Positions 41,936 through 50,640 of a stretch of DNA of 64,000 bases are shown here, in pieces. Origin of the DNA: Siphonodentalium dalli (lineage: Eukaryota; Mollusca; Scaphopoda; Gadilida; Siphonodentaliidae); the NCBI GenBank assembly GCA_032622095.1, contig CP136063.1:13185814-13249813 (forward strand), in the 5' to 3' direction. A program made the translations under genes and the position numbers. Each line of letters starts with the position of its first letter. Position 1 is the first letter of the stretch. The notes under the pieces are model-generated. The model was not told where the DNA came from and did no database searches. It saw only the letters and a list, made by a program, of their open reading frames with translations.

Positions 41936-42983
41936 TGTTTCTGGTGATTTATTCAGAAATTCACTATCTGAATATACCGTGAGTTTGCCTAGTGAGATTC
42001 GGTTACAGGAGGATGATTGGTGTGTAGCTTTATCATCAGCCATTATTCCAACCAGATTTAAAAGCCCGCTCCTGGAACAAAGAAATTTTACCTTTTCCAC
42101 AGATGATCAATCTTATGCATTTGTTTATGGAATAGTGGTGGATATGAATTTCTTGACGCCAGAAACTGATTTACCAATTGTTAGAGATCCCAATTACGGT
42201 ATTATTGCTAGGAAACTTCGGGTTAAAGGTCCGATTAGATGGAGGAAAAGTGTATTTACAAAGATTGAATATGGTGTTATTTTTGATGACAAATGTTCGT
42301 TCGAAGATTTGATAGATAGGATGCAATTAGTTCAACGAAAATTAATTTTGCATTTTTACAAAGATTCTGAATTTATGTCAGAATTAGAAAAGACGAAATA
42401 TAAATTAATCGAACCAGGTTTGAATTCAATCGATGCGAAAGAGTCCCAAACCATATTTGAGGATTTAATCGGGGATGTAGTTATTGACATTAAGGTGAGA
42501 AAACGTCAAAACGTGAACTACCTTTGTTTCACTAGAATGGCAAACCATACAAGCATGTCTCGTTATTCGTTGGCGATGGATTTGCAAATTACAAGGACTT
42601 CTGAATTGGGATATCTTCTTAATTTGCGTGAAAATTATCAACTAAAATTAAAAGATACCGGTGGAAAATCCAAAGACTGTTTTTTAATTGTAACTAATCA
42701 ATTGGATCATATAGACGCTCTTTATATTTATTCAGATATATGTACACATAGTATAGTAGGCGATTCTAATTCACAATTATTGAAAGTAATATGCCCACGT
42801 TCTGATGATATTGTATCAACAACATATTATGAATTCGCAAATTTGCAATTTTTTCCTATACATCATAAGAATTTTGACACTATTTCGATATATATTCGTG
42901 ATTCTACAGGTATGCCACCTCCTTGGACGGATTATGGTAAAACTGTTCTAGTTTTATTATTTAAACGCATTTTGATTGGATAA
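41895..42983 (+). CDS. Minor capsid protein (penton-like, single jelly-roll), 362 aa
   Basis: Forms the vertices of the predicted icosahedral capsid. It opens with the typical SVTLPSNVSGDLFRNSLSEY strand region and ends with the family's signature C-terminal strands: DALYIYSDICTHSIVGDSNS..LLKVIC (about 276-302), a FFPIHHKNFDTISIYIRDSTG block and a closing VLVLLFKR strand. The length is typical for the family. No interruptions. The ATG overlaps the end of the membrane-protein gene. Confidence 0.88.
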   Translation: MEATGLFSVTLPSNVSGDLFRNSLSEYTVSLPSEIRLQEDDWCVALSSAIIPTRFKSPLLEQRNFTFSTDDQSYAFVYGIVVDMNFLTPETDLPIVRDPNYGIIARKLRVKGPIRWRKSVFTKIEYGVIFDDKCSFEDLIDRMQLVQRKLILHFYKDSEFMSELEKTKYKLIEPGLNSIDAKESQTIFEDLIGDVVIDIKVRKRQNVNYLCFTRMANHTSMSRYSLAMDLQITRTSELGYLLNLRENYQLKLKDTGGKSKDCFLIVTNQLDHIDALYIYSDICTHSIVGDSNSQLLKVICPRSDDIVSTTYYEFANLQFFPIHHKNFDTISIYIRDSTGMPPPWTDYGKTVLVLLFKRILIG

Positions 42984-43007
42984 GGATTGATATTAAATAT
43001 AAATGTA

Positions 43008-43018
43008 TATAAATAGAT
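43008..43018 (+). promoter_or_regulatory. TATA-like box (TATATAAATAG) before the pVI-like gene
   Basis: Ends about 20 bp ahead of the ATG at 43,037, in the short gap after the minor capsid gene. A similar TATAAATG lies ahead of the zinc-knuckle gene (45,181). Confidence 0.4.
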
Positions 43019-43036
43019 GTTTCATTATTTAAAGTT

Positions 43037-43402
43037 ATGGCGAATAGTCCTATTCCTATTTTTATAGGAGATAGGTATCAGAGAGGTTACGGACTTGGTT
43101 CTATTTTTGGTAAATTAGCCAGATCAATTGCGCCAATTGCAAAAAATCTGGGAAAATCTCTTTTAACGAAAGGTTTAGAAACAGCCTCTAATGTTGGTAG
43201 TGATATATTGAGTGGGCAAAATTTATCAGAATCTATTCGAAATCGGGGTAAAGAAGCAGCTTTAGATCTTTTACGGCCTAAACGTAAATTACAATATAAT
43301 TCGGATATTCCATCAAAACGACGTAAATTACAAGAATATTCGGATATTCCTTCAAAAAGACGTAGGAAGAGACGAAAAACAAAACGTGATATTTTTGAAT
43401 AA
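43037..43402 (+). CDS. Adenovirus pVI-like small virion protein, 121 aa
   Basis: N-terminal GDRYQRGYGLGSIFGKLARS followed by an amphipathic helical region (about residues 20-75), as in the pVI/pX-like protein commonly encoded between minor and major capsid genes in Polintons. By analogy it could be a membrane-lytic or capsid-lining factor. The C-terminal third is highly basic and contains a recent internal duplication (SDIPSKRRKLQEYSDIPSKR) ending in RRKRRKTKR, a likely nuclear localisation or DNA-binding tail. It ends one base before the major capsid ATG. Confidence 0.75.
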   Translation: MANSPIPIFIGDRYQRGYGLGSIFGKLARSIAPIAKNLGKSLLTKGLETASNVGSDILSGQNLSESIRNRGKEAALDLLRPKRKLQYNSDIPSKRRKLQEYSDIPSKRRRKRRKTKRDIFE

Positions 43403-44710
43403 ATGAATCCCAACAGCTGTCCAGTTTCTAAGAGCGAGGTGGATGTTTTTGAAATTCCGCCTACTGTGGTAACTATAACAGACGGTTCATTTACAGAGAA
43501 ACATCCATCGAATTCAAATTATTCAAATAGTAACGTACTAGAGTTCTTTTTAGAGTCTCCATCTGCACATTATGTTGATCTTTCGGAAAGTTATTTGCAA
43601 ACCGACGTTAAAATATCGAAAACCGATGGAACCGTTTTCGCAGGCGATCAACACGCTTTTCCAATAAATAATTTTCTTCATTCTTTATTCGAGAGAGCTG
43701 ATTTATTATTAAACGGTGTAGAATGTGGAGTTGGTCGATATTATGCTTATAGATCTTACATAGAAACTTTCTTAAGTTCTACAAGAGAAAATCAATTAGA
43801 GAGAACAACTTTATTTATACCTCAGAAAGGTGGGACTTTGGATGATGTACCGGCAGACATTGCCAGAGGTAGGCAGTTACTTGGAATAATTAAAGACGGT
43901 AATATTGGAAAAAAATTTCAATTATGCGGTAAACTACATTTGGACATGTTTAATCAACCAAAATTGTTAATTCCAAACGTACCCATAAAACTCAGACTGC
44001 ATAGATCAAAGCCTACTTTTTGTTTACAAGGTAGTGCTGGTGATTATAAGATTGAGCTGTCAGATACTAAATTGTTTGTACGAACCGTAGAGTTAAGTGA
44101 TGTCACTTCAAATGAAATAAGCAAAAAGTTATTAAGTGGAACCAATGCTCAATATCCTTTGGATAGAGTTTCGTTAAAAACATTTAGCGTAGCACCTAGG
44201 ACTTTAAGCTTGATTAAAGACGATTTGTTTTTGGGTGATCCATTTCTTCCTAAGAGAGTGTTAATATTTTTAGTAGATAATACAGCATTTAATGGTACTA
44301 TAGCATCTTCTCCTTTTAATTTTAAACATTATGATTGCTACGAAATGGAATTGTCTGTTAATGGTAAAACCGTGAATGGGCATAAATACGAACAAACTTT
44401 CGATGATGATTTATATGTAGGTTCATATTACACATTTTTGAATTCTATAAATAAATTATATTGCGAGCAATCTTTCAGAGTTAGCTTTTTTGATTATGCC
44501 AATGGTTTTACAACTTTCGGTTTTGATTTAACTGCAGATCATAATGCTGATAGTTTAGTTTGGCATCCAAAACAGCGAGGTAGTGCACGGTTAAGTGCAA
44601 AATTTTCAACAGCTTTACCAGATACAGTAAATGTAATAGTATATGCCGAATACGATAGTTCTATAGAAATTAGCGGGGAACGTAGCGTTTACACGGGTGG
44701 AATATTTTAA
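43403..44710 (+). CDS. MCP: Major capsid protein (double jelly-roll, hexon-like), 435 aa
   Basis: Builds the predicted capsid shell as trimers. Diagnostic segments are the N-terminal ESPSAHYVDLSESYLQTDVK strand, the FPINNFLHSLFERADLLLNG block (about 92-111), the ETFLSSTRENQ loop, and a middle strand pair KFQLCGKLHLDMFNQPKLLI with PNVPIKLRLHRSKPTF. The second jelly-roll ends in NVIVYAEYDSSIEI. Length and order match Polinton/adintovirus MCPs. No stop or frameshift. Presence of an intact MCP and penton-like gene argues the element could form particles; this is inference. Confidence 0.93.
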   Translation: MNPNSCPVSKSEVDVFEIPPTVVTITDGSFTEKHPSNSNYSNSNVLEFFLESPSAHYVDLSESYLQTDVKISKTDGTVFAGDQHAFPINNFLHSLFERADLLLNGVECGVGRYYAYRSYIETFLSSTRENQLERTTLFIPQKGGTLDDVPADIARGRQLLGIIKDGNIGKKFQLCGKLHLDMFNQPKLLIPNVPIKLRLHRSKPTFCLQGSAGDYKIELSDTKLFVRTVELSDVTSNEISKKLLSGTNAQYPLDRVSLKTFSVAPRTLSLIKDDLFLGDPFLPKRVLIFLVDNTAFNGTIASSPFNFKHYDCYEMELSVNGKTVNGHKYEQTFDDDLYVGSYYTFLNSINKLYCEQSFRVSFFDYANGFTTFGFDLTADHNADSLVWHPKQRGSARLSAKFSTALPDTVNVIVYAEYDSSIEISGERSVYTGGIF

Positions 44711-44714
44711 CATT

Positions 44715-45167
44715 ATGTTGAGCAACTTAGATATATCTGATGCATTAAAATCAGACTCAGTTTTGAATTCTATGATAATAGGCGTTTATGCTTTGGACGA
44801 ATTACCTGATACTATTAAGCCGAACAGAGGTTTAATTTGTAATACTGACCCATCTTGGTTAGATGGTGAACATTGGATATGTATATGGAAACGCGATGAT
44901 AATTTTATAATATATTTTGATCCTATCGGATTACCTCCATCTGAGCAGTTGAAAAATATGTTAGCTAAATATGGTAGATTGTATTATAGTACAAATTATA
45001 TTCAACATATATCTTCTTTTTTGTGTGGTTATTTCGTATTATATTATTTGTATCATACTTGTAGAGGATTGGACTGTCTATACGTTTTAAATAAACCCGG
45101 TTTTCATAATGATACTTACGTTTATAATTGGTGTAAACAACATCTACCCGTGTTGTTCGATATTTAG
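44715..45167 (+). CDS. PRO: Adenain-like cysteine (maturation) protease, 150 aa
   Basis: By family it cleaves virion precursor proteins. I start it at ATG 44,715, five bases after the MCP stop; upstream in frame there is only a GTG. The catalytic set is visible: His53 (GEHW), Asp69 (FDPIG), Gln97 (YIQ) and Cys104 (LCGYFVLYYL). At 150 residues it is compact, typical for Polintons. The C-terminus (YVYNWCKQHLP) is also family-like. Intact. Confidence 0.9.
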   Translation: MLSNLDISDALKSDSVLNSMIIGVYALDELPDTIKPNRGLICNTDPSWLDGEHWICIWKRDDNFIIYFDPIGLPPSEQLKNMLAKYGRLYYSTNYIQHISSFLCGYFVLYYLYHTCRGLDCLYVLNKPGFHNDTYVYNWCKQHLPVLFDI

Positions 45168-45179
45168 TTTTTTTTTGTG

Positions 45180-45187
45180 CTATAAAT
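45180..45187 (+). promoter_or_regulatory. TATA-like box ahead of the zinc-knuckle gene
   Basis: CTATAAATG about 35 bp before ATG 45,221. It favours 45,221 over the earlier in-frame ATG at 45,191 as the start. Confidence 0.35.
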
Positions 45188-45220
45188 GAAATGCTTTTTT
45201 ATAATATTTTTAAAATCAAA

Positions 45221-45478
45221 ATGTCTTCTGACAGTGAATTCGAAGTTTCTCAGAAAGGAAAGAACAGAGGGAGTTTAAAAAGAAAACTTTTAGATAATTT
45301 GGCTGATATAGAAGAGATAGGACAACAAATTTCAATATTAGCTGATAAAAATGCTAAAATTTTGTATAGGATATCTAAATTGAATTCAGCTGATAAATTT
45401 AAAAAGACTCGTGTTAGATGTTATGAATGTAACGGAGATCATTTAAGACCAGACTGTCCATATCTTAAAAAAGATTGA
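45221..45478 (+). CDS. CCHC zinc-knuckle protein, 85 aa
   Basis: I start it at ATG 45,221; an ATG at 45,191 would add ten hydrophobic residues. A central coiled-coil-like helix (KRKLLDNLADIEEIGQQISI) precedes a C-terminal CYECNGDHLRPDC knuckle with C-x2-C-x3-H-x4-C spacing, then a basic tail. Zinc knuckles of this kind bind single-stranded nucleic acid in retroelement Gag and host proteins. I do not know it as a Polinton core gene, so it is either captured from a retroelement or host or an accessory gene. Last gene before the right inverted repeat; AATAAA at 45,671 within the repeat is the nearest poly(A) signal. Confidence 0.7.
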   Translation: MSSDSEFEVSQKGKNRGSLKRKLLDNLADIEEIGQQISILADKNAKILYRISKLNSADKFKKTRVRCYECNGDHLRPDCPYLKKD

Positions 45479-45560
45479 TTTGATTATGTTTGTTTTATGA
45501 TATATTTAATATATATTGATCAAAATATTGATATAATTGTGTTTGTTTATGATATATATT

Positions 45561-46051
45561 ATTAATATTCATTAAAGGAACTAAAGTGTGAAGGGTTCCA
45601 CATTTCGTTTTCTACGAGACTCTGTAATATCGAGTTTTATGAGATCGAATAGTGTTACCTACAAATCTACAATAAAGAAGAAAAAGTTCCGACACTAACA
45701 AATATTCCATGTGTTTTAGCCTTGTGGTTTTTTACATGCACGAGGTTATTCACTAGCGAATAATTCATCTCATTATTTTACTAATCTATCATAACTAACC
45801 TATATATCAATACATGTATTCAATCGTGCGTACTAATCCTTCAAATAGTTACTAGTTAGTCTGACTATATCATCTGCCTAGAAATAGTTTGCTTTACTAT
45901 ACCATCTGCCTAGAAATAGTTTGCTTACTATAACCATCTGCCTAGAAATAGTTTGCTTACTATAACCATCTGCCTAGAAATAGTTTTTAGTATGTCTTAC
46001 TATATCTCTCCTTCTATCAAGTATACGGAAAGATTATACTTATACACTACT
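45561..46051 (-). repeat. Polinton right terminal inverted repeat, 491 bp
   Basis: Reverse complement of 29,548-30,038 apart from one base. Contains the same four 32-bp tandem copies and the mirrored AATAAA. Confidence 0.97.
45671..45676 (+). promoter_or_regulatory. Outward AATAAA poly(A) signal inside the right inverted repeat
   Basis: About 195 bp after the stop of the zinc-knuckle gene. Mirror image of the left signal at 29,923. Confidence 0.5.
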
Positions 46052-46057
46052 GCGGTC
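46052..46057. repeat. Polinton target-site duplication, right (GCGGTC)
   Basis: Identical to 29,542-29,547. Confidence 0.95.
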
Positions 46058-46177
46058 AGGCGTTATTACACCGCGGTCAGGTGGTATTACACCGCCCGAC
46101 CGCGGTATTACACCGCAGTCATACCGCATGTCAACCTCGTTAAGGAGGGTCGATTAATTAGAGAATAGCTGTACTTC

Positions 46178-48115
46178 ATATAATGAAAGTGTCAATGACA
46201 CTGTACCTCAACTTGGAAAGGGAATAATTTAATGTGGAGCGATTAGGGGTGCGGAAAGTTGAAATGTCTAAGTAATACTAGATTATCAACATGAAGAGAT
46301 ACATATACCGGTACATGTATACCGGTATATAAAAAAGTTAAATCCAAGATGGTTACAGATGTAAAATCCAGGTGGCTATTCCAATAAAATTTAAAAACAT
46401 TTGATAGCTTCCATCTAGTAAGATCAATATCAAGATTAATATGAAGTCTGGAGATGATCGGATGAGGGAAGTGGACTGTAGGGTGTGCCAAAGGATTTTG
46501 TCATGCAAAGAGTAAAATCCAAGATGGCTGCCAGTGGACACATTTTAAGACCAAATGAACCTAAAATGACTTGTTATCTACATGCCTGTGTCAACAGCCA
46601 TGACAAATTTCATGATGATCTGATTAAAGGTACGACCTGTAGCTAGCCCATGCCAAAGGATTTAGTCATGCAAAGAGTAAAATCCAAGATGGCTGCTGGC
46701 GGCCATGATTTTGGCCGAATAACCTAAAAATTACTCGATCTCATCTACATGTCAATGTCAACATCCATGACAAATTTCACAATGATCTGACAAAAGGTGC
46801 GTTCTGTAGCACGTGCCAAAGGATTTAGTCATGCAAAGTGTAAAATCCAAGATGGCTGCTGGCGGCCATGTTTTTTGGTCGAATGACTGGACAATGACTC
46901 GTTCCCATCTACATGTCATATTTAACAACCATGACAAATTTCATGATGATCTGACCAAAGGTTAGACTTGTGGCCTGTGTGAAAGGATTTAGTCATGCAA
47001 AGAGTAAAATCCAAGATGGCTGCCAGCGGCCATGTTTTTTGGCCGAACGACCCCAAAATTACTCATTCCCATCTACATGTCAATATTAACACCCATGACA
47101 AATTTAATGATGACCAGACGAACAGTAGCCTGTGCTAATGGATTGAATTTTGAAATCAAAGATGGCCGCGGGCAGCCATGTTTTTTTGTCCGAATGACCC
47201 CAAAATGAATCATTCCCATCTACATTCCAATTTAAACAGCCATGACAAATTTCATGATGATCAGACTAAAGCTACGATCTGTAGCCCGTGCTAAAGGATT
47301 TAGTCATCCAAAGAGTAAAATCCAAGATGGCTGCTGGCGGCCATGTATTTTGGCCAAATGACCCCAAAATGACTCGTTCCCATCTACATGACATTGTCAA
47401 CATTCATGACAAATTTTATGATGATCTGACCAAAGGTACGACCTGTAGCCCGTGCCAAAGGATTTAGTCACGCAAAGAGTAAAATCCAAGATAGTCAGCT
47501 GAGATAGCTGCCAGCGGCCATGTTTTTTGGCCGCATGACCCCAAAAGTACTCGTTTCCCATCTACATGTAAATATTAACATTCATGACAAATTTCATGAT
47601 GATCCGACCAAAGGTACAACCTGTAGGGCGTGCCAAAGAATTTAGTCATGCAAAGAGTAAAATCCAAGATGGCTGTCGACGGCCATGTTTTTTGGCCGAA
47701 TGACCCCAAAAGTACTCTACATGTAAATATTAACATCCATGACAAATTTCATGATGATCCGACCAAAGGTACAACCTGTAGGGCGTGCCAAATAATTTAG
47801 TCATGCAAAGAGTAAAATCCAAGATGGCTGTCGACGGCCATGTTTTTTGGTCGAATGACCCCAAAATTACTCGTTCCCATCTACATGTCAATATTAACAT
47901 CCATGACAAATTTCATGATGATCAGACGAACAGTACGACCTGTAGACCGTTCTAATGGATTGAATATTGAAATCCAAGATGGCCGCTGGTGGCCATGTTT
48001 TTTTATCCAAATGAATCGTTCCGGTCTAAATGTTGATGTCAACAGCTATGTGAAATTTCATAATGATCTGACCAAAGGTACGACCTGTAGCCTGTATTGT
48101 TGACGAATTACGCAC
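46178..48115 (+). repeat. ~170-bp dispersed repeat, tandem array of about 10 units
   Basis: Each unit has CCAAGATGGCTGCTGGCGGC, CATGTTTTTTGGCCGAATGA, CATGACAAATTTCATGATGA and TGCAAAGAGTAAAATCCAAG in order. The left flank (GTGTCAATGACACTGTACCTCAA..AAAGGGAATAATTT) is matched in reverse complement at 62,600-62,665, showing that the 61.3-62.6-kb array is an inverted copy of the same family. Confidence 0.85.
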
Positions 48116-48327
48116 ACACGCATACATGTACATGTACACACAGACGACAAAGCCGTGGCAATAGCTCAAACTTTACAAAGTAAAGTTGACCTAATAATGT
48201 GGGCGGTGTAAGGCAGCGTTTGTTTGCATATGGTATCTTGGTGTTGATGATTAACGAAAATACCATACAGCACTAGTCTCCCAGATGCTCGGGTTTTTGT
48301 ACCATAAGCTTTCTCACCAAGCTTTTT

Positions 48328-49860
48328 ACCCTGCTGGGTAAAACAAGTGTCCCACTTAACCACGGTGCGGTTATCATTGCCACCGCGGCCGAAATGCAAC
48401 TACCGGTACATCGCGTCTCCACCGGCTAACTACAGTTGGGCCGCGGTGTATTTGCCATTCGGCCATGGTGTAGTTACCGCTGTGTAGTGCTGAAACGGTT
48501 GACCTATTTTTGTAGCCGGTTAACCGCGACGTGTAACCGGATCATAACCGGTTATCCGCTATTTTCAACCTATGGCTTTAAACTGATTATTTACACCATA
48601 ATATGTACCAATATATCAGTATAATTTGATTTATTAAACTCGCGTAATGTTTACACAGACATAGCTTCTATTAAACGAATGTAAATCACCAAACACGAAC
48701 GTCACAAAGCCACGTGTTGACAACTTGGCAGATGACACAGTGAACTAAAACTCAGTTTTTATAAATAGACGTGACATGCTTGACCTGTTTGTACTGCAGT
48801 TGCGACTACTACCTGACTTGTTATCGTTCTCGTCTTGGGAAGAATATTGTGTGACCTATATACATGTTTGTACATGCAAATATCAGCAGTGTTTTTTTTA
48901 TTGCCATTATAGCGTTTGCGGGACTGGCCGATTATTAGGTCATGTGACTCAGGTATTCTAACTGCTGGGTGTTCTTTGGCAATTTGAGATTGATAGGATC
49001 ATGACTGACATCGATGAACACAATTATGAAGATTGTGAACTTTATGTAGTTCACAAATGAAAATAAAAAAATCAGCTGAAAACAGTGTTTTCTGTTATAA
49101 GACAATCAAATGCTGAGAATTTATAGTCATTAGTAGGATGCAAATAAGTCCGACTGCACGAGAACACCACTTAAGTGATTCGAGTTCATTTGAACTTCAT
49201 CGACTGAGATTACTCAAACTCAGTAATGTTAGAAGTATAGACCGAGCGTATGTAAATAGGGTTGGTTCTCAGAGTTTGCATTCTGCCAATTTCTCTTTGA
49301 AATGTGCCCAGGCATCTGATTTACTCATTTCTTGGGTATCCATGATACTGTCTGCAAGTAGTGAGTCGGAGAGTAGAAGTCAAATGATCACGCCGTACTG
49401 CAGTGAAAACGATTGTATTGATCTTTGCCGATGACCAGGTGGCGTCAGTGCACGTGTTTTACCGGACATCGGAATATCAAAGATGACGTCATGCATCTTT
49501 GATGTTTAGCCGCCAATGCCAGACTATGTAATCTACCATTCATGGAAGACTTTTGATCTGAAGGACCTGAACACGATAGTTTTTATCAGTGGCATTGCAT
49601 GTGCGTATTACATAGCGGTTAACCGGTTGATCGTAGTTCAACCGGTTGCGGACGATAGCCGGTTACCAACCGGTTATCCGGATATCCGTTTCAGCACTAC
49701 CGCTGTGTACATTCATTAAACTGAAAAAAGACAATACAAACCAGAAATCTAACCACGGTGTACATGCCATGCGGCCCCGTTGTAGTTGCTTTTCGGCCAT
49801 GGTGTACATGTGTACTTGACGTTTGGCTGCGGTGTACTTGGCGCTCAGCCGCGGGTCCCG
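48328..49860 (+). mobile_element. TA-flanked MITE, copy 3, interrupted by a hAT-like element and missing its right end
   Basis: Begins CCTGCTGGGTAAAACAAGTG after TTTTAC and follows copy 1 to 48,484, then resumes at 49,708 (TACATTCATTAAACTGAAAA) until about 49,860, where homology stops before the terminal repeat. Confidence 0.75.
48485..49699. mobile_element. Non-autonomous hAT-like element, 1,215 bp
   Basis: Terminal inverted repeats TAGTGCTGAAACGG and CCGTTTCAGCACTA are exact, flanked by the 8-bp direct repeat CCGCTGTG (48,477-48,484 and 49,700-49,707). Subterminal AACCGGTTA-like repeats are dense at both ends. The interior has no transposase; the 98-residue frame at 49,138-49,434 has no recognisable domain. 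Confidence 0.85.
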
Positions 49861-50365
49861 ATTTACTTCGGATGGTAACTGCATAATACGGAAGCGGAAC
49901 TGTATCGTAGTGTATCGAAATTACAGACAAATGAATCGCGTATAGAATCATGAATGACGAATCGCGATGAATCGAAATCACGATGAATCGTTACAGGCCT
50001 ATACAGCTGCGATTACATCGCAAGTGGAGGTAACCAAGGATATCCACATTTCGCATCTAGAATCAAACAGCGCTTGATTTTGATATCAATTTATGACCAA
50101 CGATTTTGATGTTAGCATGCGCAATCGAGCTACCGGTTACTTCCTGCGACGGAAATCTTTCCGCTTACGATGGTATCGGTGTCGTCTGAACGTAAACTTA
50201 TCAATTTCATGCATTATTGCATAATATTTTTAAACATAACTTATTTAACATCTTCGACTTGCTTTAAATTTAATTTATTTTCATGAAAAGGAATAATATG
50301 GTTGTAAATATAGAAGGCAGATGACTCTTCTACCCGAGAGGTCTAGATTTCTTGGACACGGTCGT
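49861..50365. other. No gene recognised
   Basis: Between the MITE remnant and the 5S-like units. ATGAATCG(C)GA phrases repeat near 49,930-49,990; otherwise unremarkable. Confidence 0.5.
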
Positions 50366-50369
50366 TAGA

Positions 50370-50640
50370 CGCAACGTCAAGCTCGGTTAGTCTTTGGATG
50401 GTTGACTGGGTTGGGTTTCCGGGTGATGCCAATGTTCGGTGCAACTTACGCACTTCTCACTCTCTCGTCCTGTTACACTGGGGGCTCGTCTGGCCATTAG
50501 AGGACTGTCATGATACAACCTCCAGGTCTCAGCCATTAGATGCTTTGTCTGATCACCGAGGTTAAGTAACGTCAAGCTCGGTTAGTCCTTGGATGGGTGA
50601 CCGGCTTGGAATTATGGTGCTGCTACATTTCGGTGCGACT
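50370..50640 (+). repeat. Two 5S-rRNA-derived units (5S-SINE or 5S pseudogenes)
   Basis: At 50,545-50,625 the sequence GTCTGATCACCGAGGTTAAG through GGATGGGTGACCGGCTTGGAATT follows the internal promoter half of eukaryotic 5S rRNA (box A, intermediate element, box C). At 50,372-50,445 a more diverged unit has ACGTCAAGCTCGGTTAGTCT and TTGGATGGTTGACTGGGTT. The first ~40 nt of 5S are not recognisable, and both units end in the same TTCGGTGC(G/A)AC tail, so this is a repeat family rather than a functional rRNA gene. Confidence 0.65.

Larger units (their letters stand above)
29548..46051 (+). mobile_element. Complete Polinton/Maverick element, 16,504 bp
   Basis: Boundaries are set by terminal inverted repeats beginning AGTAGTGTATAAG and by the 6-bp target duplication GCGGTC at 29,542-29,547 and 46,052-46,057. 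An AG..CT terminus with 6-bp duplication is the hallmark of this superfamily. It encodes the diagnostic set: protein-primed family B polymerase, DD35E integrase, A32-like ATPase, adenain-like protease, and minor and major capsid proteins. The right two-thirds are all plus-strand and tightly packed, with overlaps; the left third is mixed-strand and holds unrecognised genes. One mismatch between the 491-bp repeats indicates a recent insertion. Confidence 0.97.
27416..46175. mobile_element. Older repeat-rich element whose inverted ends enclose the Polinton
   Basis: The left sequence at 27,416-27,462 (AAGTACAGCTATGCTCTAAT then TAATCGACCC..TTAACGAGGTT) is matched in reverse complement at 46,133-46,175. 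Inside the left end (27,470-27,560), across the remaining left flank up to 29,547 and again just right of the Polinton (46,052-46,130) lie subterminal repeats of ACCGCGGTCAT(A)CCGC type. Removing the Polinton and one target copy leaves about 2.25 kb, which itself contains a nested hAT-like insertion. I could not identify a target duplication for this outer element, nor any transposase. Confidence 0.6.

Noticed and set aside
44697-44714. Protease start overlapping the capsid gene at 44,697
   Set aside because: The codon is GTG; the first ATG in frame is 44,715, just after the capsid stop.
46015-46168. 71-aa frames across both inverted repeats
   Set aside because: They are the same repeat sequence read at each end, running into flanking repeats; no evidence of coding.
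49138-49434. Transposase in the hAT-like element at 48.5 kb
   Set aside because: The 98-residue frame has no hAT catalytic or dimerisation motif; the element is non-autonomous.
50370-50640. Functional 5S rRNA genes
   Set aside because: The 5' third of 5S is missing and both units carry substitutions in conserved positions.
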